NCBI RefSeq assembly: GCF_001428335.1
Contig: NZ_LMSG01000012.1
Location: 565,136-629,135 of the forward strand
DNA length: 64,000 nt
From: Arthrobacter sp. Soil762
Lineage (GTDB): Bacteria > Actinomycetota > Actinomycetes > Actinomycetales > Micrococcaceae
Reading direction: 5' to 3'
In this document: piece by piece, positions 35,269 to 44,563 of the stretch
How the letters are laid out: each line of letters opens with the position of its first letter
Numbering within the stretch: the stretch's first letter is position 1
Notes under the pieces: model-generated
Databases searched by the model: none
Told to the model about the DNA's origin: nothing
The model's input: the letters and a program-made list of their open reading frames with translations, nothing else
Translations under genes and position numbers: made by a program

Positions 35269-36288
35269 ATGAAGGTTTTGGTCACCGGCGGCGCCGGCTA
35301 CATCGGATCACACACAACGCTTTGTCTCTTGGAGAATGGGCACGATGTTGTCGTGTTCGACAACTTAGTGAACTCCAGTCCAGAGTCAGTGCAGCGGGTC
35401 GAGGAACTGAGCGGCAAGAAAGTCGACTTCCGTAGAGGCGACCTACTTAATGCACACGCTATCGATTCGGTCTTCGCCGAATGCGGCATCGACGCAGTTA
35501 TTCACTTCGCGGGGCTCAAGGCGGTGGGCGAGTCCGTTGAGAATCCGCTGAAGTACTACAGAAACAATGTTATCGGCACGCTAAACCTGCTGGACAGCAT
35601 GGAAAAATCCGGTGTGCGTCGGCTGGTTTTCAGTTCATCCGCAACCGTCTACGGCGCCGCCGAGCACGTGCCGCTTTCCGAGTCCCTGCCTCTTGACGCG
35701 ACAAACCCATACGGGCGGACCAAGGAGCAGATCGAGGATATTCTGTCTGACTTGAGTGCGGCTGATCCGCGGTGGAGCATCACGCTTCTGCGCTACTTTA
35801 ATCCCGCCGGTGCGCACGAGTCCGGACGTATTGGCGAACACCCCCAAGGCCGCCCAAACAATCTTGTGCCCTTCATTGCGCAGGTGGCAGTGGGGCGCCG
35901 TGACAAAGTGCTGGTTTTTGGCAGCGACTACCCGACTCCTGACGGGACCGGAATACGGGACTACATACACGTAATGGACCTGGCCGCAGGTCACCTTGCT
36001 GCCCTCCAATACACGGGGAACAAGACCGGCACGTTCCGGTGGAATCTCGGGACCGGCCGTGGGTCATCCGTCTTGGAAGTCATCCAGGCGTTCAGCGCGG
36101 CCGCGGGACGTTCCATTCCCTACGAATTCGTACCGCGCCGCCCCGGGGATGCGGCAAGGAGCTATGCAGATGCTACTGCTGCCCTGGAGCACCTCGGCTG
36201 GTCGGCCCAGCGAGATCTGGCCAAGATGTGCGAGGACCACTGGCGCTGGCAGAGCTCGAACCCGTTCGGCTTTGCAACGGAAAACTGA
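35269..36288 (+). CDS. galE: UDP-glucose 4-epimerase
   Basis: 339 residues, normal length. NAD-binding GGAGYIGSHTTLCL at 7-20, catalytic Ser/Tyr/Lys in FSSSATVYG and NPYGRTKEQIEDIL, and LRYFNPAGAHESG plus GTGIRDYIHVMDLA. Interconverts UDP-glucose and UDP-galactose, giving galactose donors for the surface glycan. Start ATG follows GCTGAGG. It stands alone on the plus strand in the mosaic region. Confidence 0.95.
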   Translation: MKVLVTGGAGYIGSHTTLCLLENGHDVVVFDNLVNSSPESVQRVEELSGKKVDFRRGDLLNAHAIDSVFAECGIDAVIHFAGLKAVGESVENPLKYYRNNVIGTLNLLDSMEKSGVRRLVFSSSATVYGAAEHVPLSESLPLDATNPYGRTKEQIEDILSDLSAADPRWSITLLRYFNPAGAHESGRIGEHPQGRPNNLVPFIAQVAVGRRDKVLVFGSDYPTPDGTGIRDYIHVMDLAAGHLAALQYTGNKTGTFRWNLGTGRGSSVLEVIQAFSAAAGRSIPYEFVPRRPGDAARSYADATAALEHLGWSAQRDLAKMCEDHWRWQSSNPFGFATEN

Positions 36289-36612
36289 GCCGCCATCCGC
36301 TCGTCCGGTACCGTTATGAAATGATGCTGGCAGACGACTGTGGGGTGCACAGGCACCTCGTTTAAGTAGCTGAAGGCGCCGACGCGAGTGGCCCGTATTA
36401 CGAAACACATCAACAATCCGGTCACGGGTGACACTATTCATCCGGCGGCGGTCTGAGCGCCGCAGGCATGGTCCACAGCGTCGACTTTGGAGCACTCAAG
36501 GCTGCGAACATCACGTCCCGTCGCACGTTCTTGGCTGCCCCCTCGGACAGCGTTTCGTAGGCGGCCTGGAGGATGGAGAAGACAGACATCGCACCAATGG
36601 CAATCGCTTGAG
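36289..36612. other. Stretch with one unassigned minus-strand ORF
   Basis: A minus-strand frame (36434 to about 36660) reads AIAIGAMSVFSILQAAYETL and RRDVMFAALSAPKSTLWTMP, which looks protein-like. It lies just after the stop of the glycosyltransferase at 36613 in a different frame, so it may be a frameshifted tail of that gene or a small lost gene. No start or ribosome site is visible. Confidence 0.3.
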
Positions 36613-37479
36613 TTAGCCATTCAACCCTAATCTTCTGGTCACAAGCTTCAGAAGTTTCCTCAGGCGCTGCCAAAAGAATCCAGGCAGCGTCCGACGTCCG
36701 TGCTCGGAAGGCATCGGGAGCACGAGCGCCCCGTCAACGACCATGTGGCGTCCTGTCCCTATTGCGACTGACCTGTTAAACGTAATGTGCTCGCAAATCC
36801 ACGGGCCGTTCTCGGGCGGCAAGTATGAGCCCATGGCGTAACTTTCGGCTTCATAAAGGCACAGCCCGTTGAAAGCCGATCGGCACCGCGTTTCGGAGTC
36901 AGATGTGAGCCGCCGTTGCTCAGGGTAGATGACGTTTTGGAAGAACGAGTAGTACTCAAAAGGATTACGTTGGACTCGCTGGATACGTTTATCGAGATCC
37001 GCGAAGGATCGATCTTCATCCTCAAAAGCGAGCAGGTCGTAGTAGGTCGGACGGGAGGTTGCAGACACAGCGAAAACGTCATCATCCTTGACCCTTTGCA
37101 GGGCCGACTGGAGAACCACGGGATCTAGATGCTCCAAGAACGGTTCGTCCACGTCTAAAACACAGATAGCCATTGCCGTCAGGGGCATTTTCTTGACGTA
37201 GCCAGCCAAGAACTGCCGTCCGAGAGCCATGCGTTGCAGTCGCTCAGTTGCCTCCGACATGAAGGATGTGTCGACCACCGAGACCATGCCTGTTGAGGCC
37301 GCAGCCTCCTCAAGCAATTCTCGGGTCAGGTCGGCAGAGCCGTTTTCCCCTATCACCGCAATAACTTTCATCCCCGACTGGCGCAGGGTGTCCAGTCCAC
37401 GCACGACGCCGGGAATAGTGTCAGCGCAATTTTGCGCAAGGGCCAAGAAGACAATATCGTAGCGGTCGTCGTCACTCAC
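36613..37479 (-). CDS. Putative GT-A-fold glycosyltransferase
   Basis: About 288 residues. I favour the GTG at 37479 (SDDDRYDIVFLALAQNCADT); a TTG at 37500 is also open, and neither has a clear ribosome site. It has a Rossmann-like start, IAVIGENGSADLT and CVLDVDEPFLE as the probable DxD metal site, then the acceptor part with NGLCLYEAESYAMG and ICEHITFN. It resembles glycosyltransferases of capsule-type clusters, but I cannot name the sugar. The C terminus is basic (RLRKLLKLVTRRLG), suited to membrane contact. Confidence 0.65.
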   Translation of the reverse strand: MSDDDRYDIVFLALAQNCADTIPGVVRGLDTLRQSGMKVIAVIGENGSADLTRELLEEAAASTGMVSVVDTSFMSEATERLQRMALGRQFLAGYVKKMPLTAMAICVLDVDEPFLEHLDPVVLQSALQRVKDDDVFAVSATSRPTYYDLLAFEDEDRSFADLDKRIQRVQRNPFEYYSFFQNVIYPEQRRLTSDSETRCRSAFNGLCLYEAESYAMGSYLPPENGPWICEHITFNRSVAIGTGRHMVVDGALVLPMPSEHGRRTLPGFFWQRLRKLLKLVTRRLGLNG

Positions 37480-37734
37480 TCCCACAGTCTGCCACAGCAA
37501 TTGCGGCCCACTAGGACGTCCTGATCAAGGAAGCGTATAAGACCTTCCCACCGAAGGTGCGCCTAATAGGTGGCAATTCTGCGGCGTCTCGCAGCCCGGC
37601 AGAGAGGCTCGACCGGACTTAACCAAGTATCGAGAAACTTCGCTAAACGGCCAACACAATCGCTCAAACTCCGACTTCACCATTTGCTCAGCGGCGTCGG
37701 TCAGAACCGACGCACATTTCACAAGGCAGCCACT
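37480..37734. other. Gene-free stretch
   Basis: Nothing recognisable. It adjoins the decayed E2 fragment that begins at about 37735. Confidence 0.4.
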
Positions 37735-38125
37735 ATGGACCCGTGTTTCAACCGCGTCGGCCACGTAACGGAACATCCCCGGCCTTAAGGCAGTCGCCGA
37801 AGCGGTGGTCATGGCGGGCCGCAACCCGGGGACTCTGCGAACGACGAATACGCCGTTGACAAAAGGCTGCTGGTCAACAGCGCACCCTACCCCAAATCCC
37901 TACTTCCGGGTCTTGTTGAACGAGGCGAAGCCGTCCACCCCGAACGCAAAGTAGTTGTTTGTCAGCGTGAGGTGCCGCAGCCCGGTTCCGAATTGATCGC
38001 CATGCCGTACCCCACGGCCGGTCAAACGATTAGTCTCCGCATTCAGCTCACGAGCCCATTGCGCACCGAAAGCAGCATGAGTGCGGGGTCCTCTGGAACT
38101 CGAAGCCGAGGGTGACGCCATCGAA
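37735..38125 (-). pseudogene. Decayed E2 C-terminal fragment (copy 3)
   Basis: Two frame-separated pieces on the minus strand match the intact E2: RELNAETNRLT, then TLTNNYFAFGVDGFASFN (intact RELDTEIRRLT and TLNNYGVFGVDGSAAIIN), and near 37.74-37.79 kb MFRYVADAVET (intact LRFVADAIEN). The spacing between the pieces equals that in the intact gene. This is the most decayed of the E2 copies. Confidence 0.65.
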
Positions 38126-38387
38126 AGCGACTATCCTGCGTGTTTCCGCCTGCGACATCCTCGGTGGTGACGGTCTCCCAATCGCAGTGATTCCTTACCG
38201 CTCAGGAGCTACGTCGCGCCGGAGAAAGCAATTTCGGTCTGAGTGCCAGACTGGACCTGTGCAGGGAAGAGTCACTGTGAATTTCGTGTATGCGTGGCGG
38301 GTACAATTGACCAGACCGCACAGATAATGCCGTTCTGGTGGCGTGCCGACTGGCGTGCCCAGCCATTCGACACAGGGGGACTCCGGT

Positions 38388-39893
38388 TTGGATCTACACG
38401 ACTACATGCGCATTTTGCGTCGCAGCTGGATAATGGTCGTCGCGGCGACTATGGCAGGACTGCTCGTTGCCGGGGCAACGAGCATACTCTCCAAACCTAC
38501 CTACACGTCCGAGACGCAATTGTTCGTGGCAATCCAAAACTCTGGTTCGGTCCAGGAGATGCAACAGGGCAACTCCTTCAGCCAAGCGCGTGTCCAGTCC
38601 TATGTGAAAACAGTGAACACTCCAGTCGTTCTCGATCCCGTCATTATAGCTCTCGGGCTGAACACGACCGCTGGGGCGCTGGCATCAAATGTTCGAGCCA
38701 GCACGGACCTGAATACGGTATTAATCAACATCTCGGTGAACGACACCTCTCCCGTTCAGGCGGCAGCCATAGCCCAAGCCGTGGCAAACAGCCTGGTAAA
38801 GGCGGTGGATGGCCTAGAACGGCCAAAGACCGGAGGAACCTCGCCGGTAAGCCTGTCGATAATTACTCCGGCAACGGTTCCTGGATCTCCCTCTGCACCC
38901 AATACACGGATGAATCTGCTCCTAGGGGCATTTCTTGGCCTCGGAACAGGCATCGGCATCGCGATACTTCGATTCTCGCTAGACAATCGGGTCCGAGGCG
39001 AAGCTGATGTGCGGCTAGTCACCGATGCTCCGATTCTGGGCGGTATCTCATTTGACCAAGCAGCGACTCGGAAGCCGCTGTTGACCCAGACGCCGGCCCA
39101 GAGCCCGCGGGCCGAGTCCTTCCGTCAGCTTCGCACCAACCTACAGTTTGCCAATGTCACAGGACAGGCAAAAACGGTACTCGTGACTTCTTCCGTACCA
39201 GGCGAGGGAAATAGCACAACCGCAACAAACCTTGCTATCGCGCTTGCACAAGCAGGCCAGACGGTCTGCTTGGTCGACGCTGATCTCCGGCGGCCAATGG
39301 TCAACGAATACTTAGGATTGGACCGCAGCATAGGCTTGACCACAGCGCTCGTTGGTTCATCCGATGTCAACGATCTACTACAACCGTGGGGCGACGAAAA
39401 TCTCTTCGTACTGGCTTCGGGCCAGATCCCGCCCAATCCTAGTGAGCTCTTAGGATCTGACGAGATGAAGCACCTTATTCTCAGACTGGAACATGCCTTC
39501 GACACAGTTGTAGTGGATGCGCCGCCACTGCTTCCAGTTACCGACGCCGCAGTACTTTCGCAGCATGTTGGTGGGGTAATCGTAGTGATTGGATCACAGA
39601 AGCTGAAGCGACAAGATCTCGAAAAGTCCTTGAGCGCCCTGCAAATGGTTGGCTCTAACCTCCTGGGAGTAGTCCTGAACCGGCTTCCGGCACGAGGACC
39701 GGATGCGTATTCTTACAGCTACTCATACAGCAGTCAGGAAGTAAGAACTCCACCCCGAGCAGCGGCCAAGTCCAATCGCACCGCGTCACGTACTGAAGAT
39801 CATCAACGTGATGATGATTTCAGCAAGATGATTTTAAATAGCCCGGAACAACCCCCTAAGGTATTCCCCGGCAGTCGTTTAGATTCTAATTGA
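38388..39893 (+). CDS. Wzz-type chain-length protein fused to BY-kinase (polysaccharide co-polymerase)
   Basis: About 501 residues from the TTG at 38388 (LDLHDYMRILRRSW), with AGGGGG eight bases upstream; a GTG at 38343 lacks such a site. A Wzz domain with two membrane segments (about 15-37, 176-196) is followed by a P-loop tyrosine-kinase-like domain: VPGEGNSTTATNLA, LVDADLRRP and VVVDAPPLLPVTDA. The Walker A lysine is replaced by Asn (codon at 39210), unusual for an active kinase. The tail has a Tyr cluster DAYSYSYSYS. It sets chain length of the exported polysaccharide. Confidence 0.87.
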   Translation: MDLHDYMRILRRSWIMVVAATMAGLLVAGATSILSKPTYTSETQLFVAIQNSGSVQEMQQGNSFSQARVQSYVKTVNTPVVLDPVIIALGLNTTAGALASNVRASTDLNTVLINISVNDTSPVQAAAIAQAVANSLVKAVDGLERPKTGGTSPVSLSIITPATVPGSPSAPNTRMNLLLGAFLGLGTGIGIAILRFSLDNRVRGEADVRLVTDAPILGGISFDQAATRKPLLTQTPAQSPRAESFRQLRTNLQFANVTGQAKTVLVTSSVPGEGNSTTATNLAIALAQAGQTVCLVDADLRRPMVNEYLGLDRSIGLTTALVGSSDVNDLLQPWGDENLFVLASGQIPPNPSELLGSDEMKHLILRLEHAFDTVVVDAPPLLPVTDAAVLSQHVGGVIVVIGSQKLKRQDLEKSLSALQMVGSNLLGVVLNRLPARGPDAYSYSYSYSSQEVRTPPRAAAKSNRTASRTEDHQRDDDFSKMILNSPEQPPKVFPGSRLDSN

Positions 39894-39908
39894 AAATAAG
39901 AATCTAAA
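39878..39908. terminator. AT-rich perfect inverted repeat across the wzz stop codon
   Basis: TTTAGATTCT and AGAATCTAAA flank eleven bases that contain the TGA stop. The stem is AT-rich and not followed by a T-run; possibly a weak terminator or protein site. Confidence 0.35.
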
Positions 39909-40012
39909 CTACGCACGGCCGAGCGCGATAGCCTTAGCTTACTGACTACCATGTGGTTTGCTTGGTTTTTCATGATCGTCCAGATGTGTAGCCTGACTCA
40001 TAAAGGATCCTT

Positions 40013-41317
40013 ATGATAAAACCGATTGTTGTAATACTCCAAGAGTATGTTCCTCAGTACCGGGTGCCGTTCTTTCGGCGTTTGATTGAACTCGGGGCCG
40101 AAAATGGTATTGATATTCAAATTGCGGCGGGCACAGCCAACAGGAATCAGCACCAGCGCCAAGACTCGGTTCCTGCGGAATTCACTATTCCAATCTCCCA
40201 AACGGAAGTCAGGATTGCAAATACGCGCCTGGTTTTTCGACGCGTCGCGCCCGTCATCTCAACGGCGAATCTTGTCATTATGGAGCAAGCTCGACGCAAT
40301 ATCGATGCATACTGGCTACTTTTGTCACCATGGCAGCGCCGGAAAATTTGCCTCTGGGGGCATGGACGGGACTTCGTCACAAGCCCGTCATGGATCAAAC
40401 GGCAGGCTATGTCCAGGTTGACCCGCGCGGCAGATTGGTTCTTTGCTTACACCGAAGGGTCGCGGGATTCGGTCGTGTCCAGTGGATACCCCCTCGCACA
40501 GACCACAGTTGTTCAGAACTCAATTGATACAGCCGACCTCCAAAACGATATGTCCCGCATATCGCCGGCTCAGGTTGGTGATTTTCGCAGAGAGAAACAG
40601 CTCTCGCACTTGACCGCAATCTTTGTCGGGGGCCTCGATGAATCCAAGAGACTTCCTTTTCTCTTTGAGGCATGTAGACACGCATTCCGGATGAACGAAA
40701 ATTTCCGGCTCCTCGTTGTGGGCAGTGGTCCCCTCAGAGAGAGCGTAGAGCGGCTCACCGAAACCGAACCGTGGCTCCGATACCTAGGTCCGCTCTTTGG
40801 AACCGAGAAGGCCCTTGCCATAGCGGCGGCGGACCTAATTTGTATGCCAGGACGCGTAGGACTTGTAGCGGTTGACAGCTTCGCTACTGGTCGCCCAATT
40901 GTGACGACACCCTGGCCGTGGCACGGTCCGGAATTTGAGTATTTGGAAGATGGCAAAACATGTGTCGTTTCGGCTGGTGGAGAGCAATCCTATGCCAAAG
41001 CCTTGATGCGCCTACTCACAGACAAGCAAGAACTACGAACAATGCAGGAAGCATGCAGATCCGCCCGCGAAAAATATACTATCGAAGAAATGGCGGCTCG
41101 GTTTTTCGAAGGGATACAACGGGCATTGACCTACGGATCCGGCGAAATGTCGCGTTCTTCCTTTGACGCTCACCTGGTGGGTCTTGGACGTACCACTGGA
41201 CGCAGAAGTCGCCTCGGCCCTCGGGTCCATTCTCAAGAAGCCGCACGAACTGCAAGTAGTATTGCTGTCGTTCAGCCTGATCGTCTAGCGCGACCGCAAT
41301 GGGCCCTTTCCATTTAG
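40013..41317 (+). CDS. GT4-family glycosyltransferase
   Basis: 434 residues with AAAGGATCC before the ATG. GT-B fold: N-terminal ILQEYVPQYRVPFFRRL, and C-terminal nucleotide-sugar half with FVGGLDESKRLPFLFEA, LLVVGSGPLRE and MPGRVGLVAVDSFATGRPIV. It transfers a sugar to the lipid-linked repeat unit of the surface glycan. The last about 60 residues are Arg/Ser-rich and unrelated to the family. The open frame may be extended past its original end, since the sequence runs on toward an IS remnant. Confidence 0.82.
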   Translation: MIKPIVVILQEYVPQYRVPFFRRLIELGAENGIDIQIAAGTANRNQHQRQDSVPAEFTIPISQTEVRIANTRLVFRRVAPVISTANLVIMEQARRNIDAYWLLLSPWQRRKICLWGHGRDFVTSPSWIKRQAMSRLTRAADWFFAYTEGSRDSVVSSGYPLAQTTVVQNSIDTADLQNDMSRISPAQVGDFRREKQLSHLTAIFVGGLDESKRLPFLFEACRHAFRMNENFRLLVVGSGPLRESVERLTETEPWLRYLGPLFGTEKALAIAAADLICMPGRVGLVAVDSFATGRPIVTTPWPWHGPEFEYLEDGKTCVVSAGGEQSYAKALMRLLTDKQELRTMQEACRSAREKYTIEEMAARFFEGIQRALTYGSGEMSRSSFDAHLVGLGRTTGRRSRLGPRVHSQEAARTASSIAVVQPDRLARPQWALSI

Positions 41318-41620
41318 GAGCTTGTTGGTTCGTCTCAGGCGCGTGGCGGCTTGAACAAGAATTCTAAGCTCGTCCTTCGCGGCGGCAGCGTCTCCCAGGG
41401 AGTTCGTGCGAGGCAGTTCCCGCAGCTGTTCCTTGACCTTCCACACCGCCTCCAGCTTGCCTGTCGAGTCATCGGCTGCGACGACGTCGGCCAGGCGGCG
41501 GGCTGCGTTCGCGGTCAGCGTGTCGCCGGGGCGCACGAGCAGCATCCGGTGCGCCCAGGGAGATGAGATGGAAGTGATTAACCTATTTCCCCGGGAACCT
41601 TGAAGAGCCGGTATGCTCAA
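41315..41620 (-). pseudogene. ISL3-family transposase fragment
   Basis: The minus strand reads MLLVRPGDTLTANAARRLAD and KLEAVWKVKEQLRELPRT, then AAAAKDELRILVQAATR, which is the DDE-proximal helical region of ISL3-type transposases from actinomycetes. Only about 90 codons remain and no terminal repeats are seen. The 41621-41808 stretch holds only a 61-codon ORF (41623-41808) without recognisable features. Confidence 0.65.
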
Positions 41621-41808
41621 TCATGGCTCGTAATCCTGTTCAGGTTGAATGCTTAGACGCACTCATCCCAGCACGGCCACGGGCCCCTTTTTTCAGCTAC
41701 GACACGGAATCAATTCCCCCCATCCACGAAGCCCTCAACAGTCACCGAAGCACATATCCCGGCCGGGCCCTAGCCAATTTCACCTCCGACACCAAATCCA
41801 TTCCTTGA

Positions 41809-42753
41809 CTACGACTTAGTAGAAGCATCAATCTGGTAGTCCGTGTATCGGTCAAAAGAGGTCAACCGCAGCCCATCGAACGTTCCTCGAGCAGACGAAA
41901 AATGCAGCAGCGCTCGGTGGCGTATCCATATGTCGCGTCGTAAAAGGGAAACAGCATAGTCAGCGAAGCCGATGGTCAATCGCCGCCCTGCCCTCAACAG
42001 CGTCCATGCGGCGGACGAGCCAAATTCTCGATCCACCCAGACGTAAGCCAAGGAACTAAAATAGGCCCGGTCTAGCGCGTATCTGAATGTCATGCGACCC
42101 GCCGGCACGATCTCTGTGACGACTGCTCGCGCACTCCAGCGCAAGCCCTGGCCCGCTGCAATCCATCTAGTCAATAAATGTGTGTCCTGCGCACCGGATG
42201 TATTATACCGGAGCGAATAACGCCAATTCTGGACTAGGGCGGGAGGAAACAGGATATTACCGTCGCCTGTTGGCTTCTGCAATACGCTGGCGTCTTCAAA
42301 AGTTGGCCGGTTCCAATAGGCCCCACTTTCGCACCAGAACGGCGGTTCCACTTCGAACTGCGGAACTACTGGGCCTGCAATAACATCTCGGGGAAAAGCC
42401 ATATGCATGTCCCAAAGTGCTTGAAACCAGTCGCTGCGGGGGCTCTCATCGTCGTCAATAAAGATTACTGGCGCATCCAAAAACTTAGCATAGTCCAGAG
42501 CGGCATTCCGAGCTATTACAAGGCCTTGCGGCTGAGCCGGCAAGTAGTGCATAGTCACATTTTTGAAGCCAGAACTGCAATCATCAAAGACAACCCTCGC
42601 CGATTGTTCGATGTCATTGTCAACTATCAGAACATGAACATCGACTTCGGCATTCGGGAATGGCTGTGCATTCAATTTCTGCAATAGCGATCGCAGCAAC
42701 AGGGGTCGCTTATACGTGCATACTGCAATGACACACAGCTGCCGGCGACTCAT
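41809..42753 (-). CDS. GT2-family glycosyltransferase
   Basis: About 314 residues from the ATG at 42753 (MSRRQLCVIAVCTYKRP); the frame is open to 42798, overlapping the upstream fucosyltransferase gene. GT-A fold with VCTYKRPLLLRSLL, LIVDND, GLVIARNAALDYA and the metal motif FIDDDESPR. Later QNWRYSLRYNTSGAQDTHLL contains the ED-like acceptor region. Last gene of a minus-strand glycan operon that starts near 47.6 kb. AT-richer than the flanking housekeeping genes. Confidence 0.85.
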   Translation of the reverse strand: MSRRQLCVIAVCTYKRPLLLRSLLQKLNAQPFPNAEVDVHVLIVDNDIEQSARVVFDDCSSGFKNVTMHYLPAQPQGLVIARNAALDYAKFLDAPVIFIDDDESPRSDWFQALWDMHMAFPRDVIAGPVVPQFEVEPPFWCESGAYWNRPTFEDASVLQKPTGDGNILFPPALVQNWRYSLRYNTSGAQDTHLLTRWIAAGQGLRWSARAVVTEIVPAGRMTFRYALDRAYFSSLAYVWVDREFGSSAAWTLLRAGRRLTIGFADYAVSLLRRDIWIRHRALLHFSSARGTFDGLRLTSFDRYTDYQIDASTKS

Positions 42754-42781
42754 TTCCAATACTTCAAGTTCAGCGATGCTT

Positions 42782-43660
42782 CTACGCTCCTCTTGCATCC
42801 AGAGTTAACCAATCAGCACCCAGGAGGTCAGCGGCACTCTCTCCGCTCGACATCCAAGGTCTCGGTGCAATTATGGTATGTGGTCCTCGTCGTGCCATGA
42901 GCCAAGCAGCCCACCAGCTAAAGGACGAATTACTCATGACCATGCCACTACCCATCGACATAGCTTTTATCGTATTCAGGCTAGATAACTCAGAATTTTT
43001 CATGAAGATATTCACGTTGGGTAAGTATCCCAACTCATTCTGGGCCACCTTTGGCTCGTCCGAAAATGCTGTCGCCTTGTCAACCGACGATATCTTGCGG
43101 ATCAGCCCTAGTCCACGTTCAAAATAGTCACTTGACGTAAGGCCGTGAACGGCTTGTGTATGCGACGTCATGTAATCCCCACGGCGAACATGGACAGTTG
43201 CGCGCCCGTTATTCACCAAGGCCTCCATGACGCTTTGTTCCGCCACAGTCGCCGGACTGCTCAAAATTAGGTCCGCCATACGATCGGCGATGCCCGAGAA
43301 ATACTGAGGCGACTGAAAGTATCCAAAAATCGTCGTGCCTGGGACAATTTTGTTGATCTTCGCGGAATAACCGAAAGACTCCTCTCTATAAACTCGAAGC
43401 TTTCTCGTCCGCGCTGATAGACCGAGTCTTTTTGAACGACGGCCAAGATCCAGCCACGGCGACTCATCTGAAACGACCTCGCCCGGCAGCGCCAGCGAAC
43501 CCAGCTCAAATGACCTCAAGTCTCCCTTGACGTATTTGGAGGCATCTATATAAAGAGGGCAATTGAGACGTTCAGCCTGTTCCCAGGCCGCAGCAAGAAC
43601 AAACATCTGATTGCCCAAGCCACCCGTCAGGTAGGCACAAACGCCATCATCTATGTTCAC
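42782..43660 (-). CDS. Alpha-1,2-fucosyltransferase (GT11)
   Basis: 292 residues, normal for bacterial GT11 enzymes. Motifs: YLTGGLGNQMFVLAAAWEQA at the start, ATVHVRRGDYMTSH (the HxRRxDY-type GDP-fucose site) and SNSSFSWWAAWLM near the C terminus. It transfers L-fucose from GDP-fucose, whose synthesis genes gmd and fcl lie divergently at 48.9-50.9 kb. It lies one base from the stop of the next upstream GT2 gene. Confidence 0.92.
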   Translation of the reverse strand: MNIDDGVCAYLTGGLGNQMFVLAAAWEQAERLNCPLYIDASKYVKGDLRSFELGSLALPGEVVSDESPWLDLGRRSKRLGLSARTRKLRVYREESFGYSAKINKIVPGTTIFGYFQSPQYFSGIADRMADLILSSPATVAEQSVMEALVNNGRATVHVRRGDYMTSHTQAVHGLTSSDYFERGLGLIRKISSVDKATAFSDEPKVAQNELGYLPNVNIFMKNSELSSLNTIKAMSMGSGMVMSNSSFSWWAAWLMARRGPHTIIAPRPWMSSGESAADLLGADWLTLDARGA

Positions 43661-44563
43661 TTAGGCTCGTCTCCTAGTGACATCCAGCAGTCCGGCCGCT
43701 CCCGCCACACAGCAGTCCCACCACAGCCGGTCATGTGAACGGGACAAAAGGAAGCGGACAAGATAGGTAACAGATTCGGTCAGAGTGCCATACACGACCA
43801 TAGACCGCCGGACCCTCCCAAGGTTGTCCTCGGCAAGGGACCAGCGGTGGGCAACCGCCATGCGAACGAGCAAGGGCCGCTTGTGACGATTGACCGGCGA
43901 CTGGTGGTGGTGGAGTCTTGCGGCATGTACATGCCTGAGTTTTCCTCGCGCACTTGCCCGCAACCCGAAATCGGCGTCTTCTCCGATCGCATATCCGACC
44001 CTGCGTTCGTCAAACGCGAGCCCATCTATCATCGCAAGCCTAAATGACATGGAACACCCGGGCAGCCAATCGACGTCCACGTCGAACGGTGTCTCATGCG
44101 CCCCAATGTTAAAGCCGGTGGATAGCACCCTACCTGGGTGTATACTGTCTCGTCCCGAAAGCCGGGCGACGATCCTTGCTTTTTTCCGGTTCCCCCCTTT
44201 TATCAATCCTCCTGCGCCAACCAGGGTCGGGTCCATTTCAAACGCCTTCATGAGCTCTTCGATGTACTCCGGTTCAAGCTCTACGTCATCATCGATAAAA
44301 TGCACCACCTCGACGTCCTCTTGAAGCGTTCTAAGTGCGACATTTCGCTGCAAAGTGAGACCAGGGGCGGTGTGGACATATTCAAGAAACGGCAGCCCAC
44401 CTTCACTCTTATATTGGTGACTGAGATCTGCAGTGTCCTCGCTATCGCTACTGTCTACTACGAGAAGCCTTAACGGCATTCTCCGCTGCTGCAACAACGA
44501 ATCTAGACAGCGCTTTATGTCTGCATGTCTGTTGCGAGTACATATAACTAATGCGTCTTTCAT
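43661..44563 (-). CDS. GT2-family glycosyltransferase
   Basis: About 300 residues from the ATG at 44563 (MKDALVICTRNRHADI), which overlaps the stop of the ABC transporter by four bases; the frame is open upstream without a reason to use it. GT-A motifs LVVDSSDSEDT, LTLQRNVALRTLQ and FIDDDVELEPEYI. The acceptor half shows WLPGCSMSFR and AIGEDADFGLRAS, a rhamnosyl/galactosyltransferase-like pattern. Cytoplasmic membrane-associated assembly of the glycan unit. Confidence 0.88.
   Translation of the reverse strand: MKDALVICTRNRHADIKRCLDSLLQQRRMPLRLLVVDSSDSEDTADLSHQYKSEGGLPFLEYVHTAPGLTLQRNVALRTLQEDVEVVHFIDDDVELEPEYIEELMKAFEMDPTLVGAGGLIKGGNRKKARIVARLSGRDSIHPGRVLSTGFNIGAHETPFDVDVDWLPGCSMSFRLAMIDGLAFDERRVGYAIGEDADFGLRASARGKLRHVHAARLHHHQSPVNRHKRPLLVRMAVAHRWSLAEDNLGRVRRSMVVYGTLTESVTYLVRFLLSRSHDRLWWDCCVAGAAGLLDVTRRRA

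Noticed and set aside
41623..41808. 61-codon ORF with DTESIP/DTKSIP repeats
   Set aside because: No ribosome site, no homology I recognise, and adjacent to an IS remnant.
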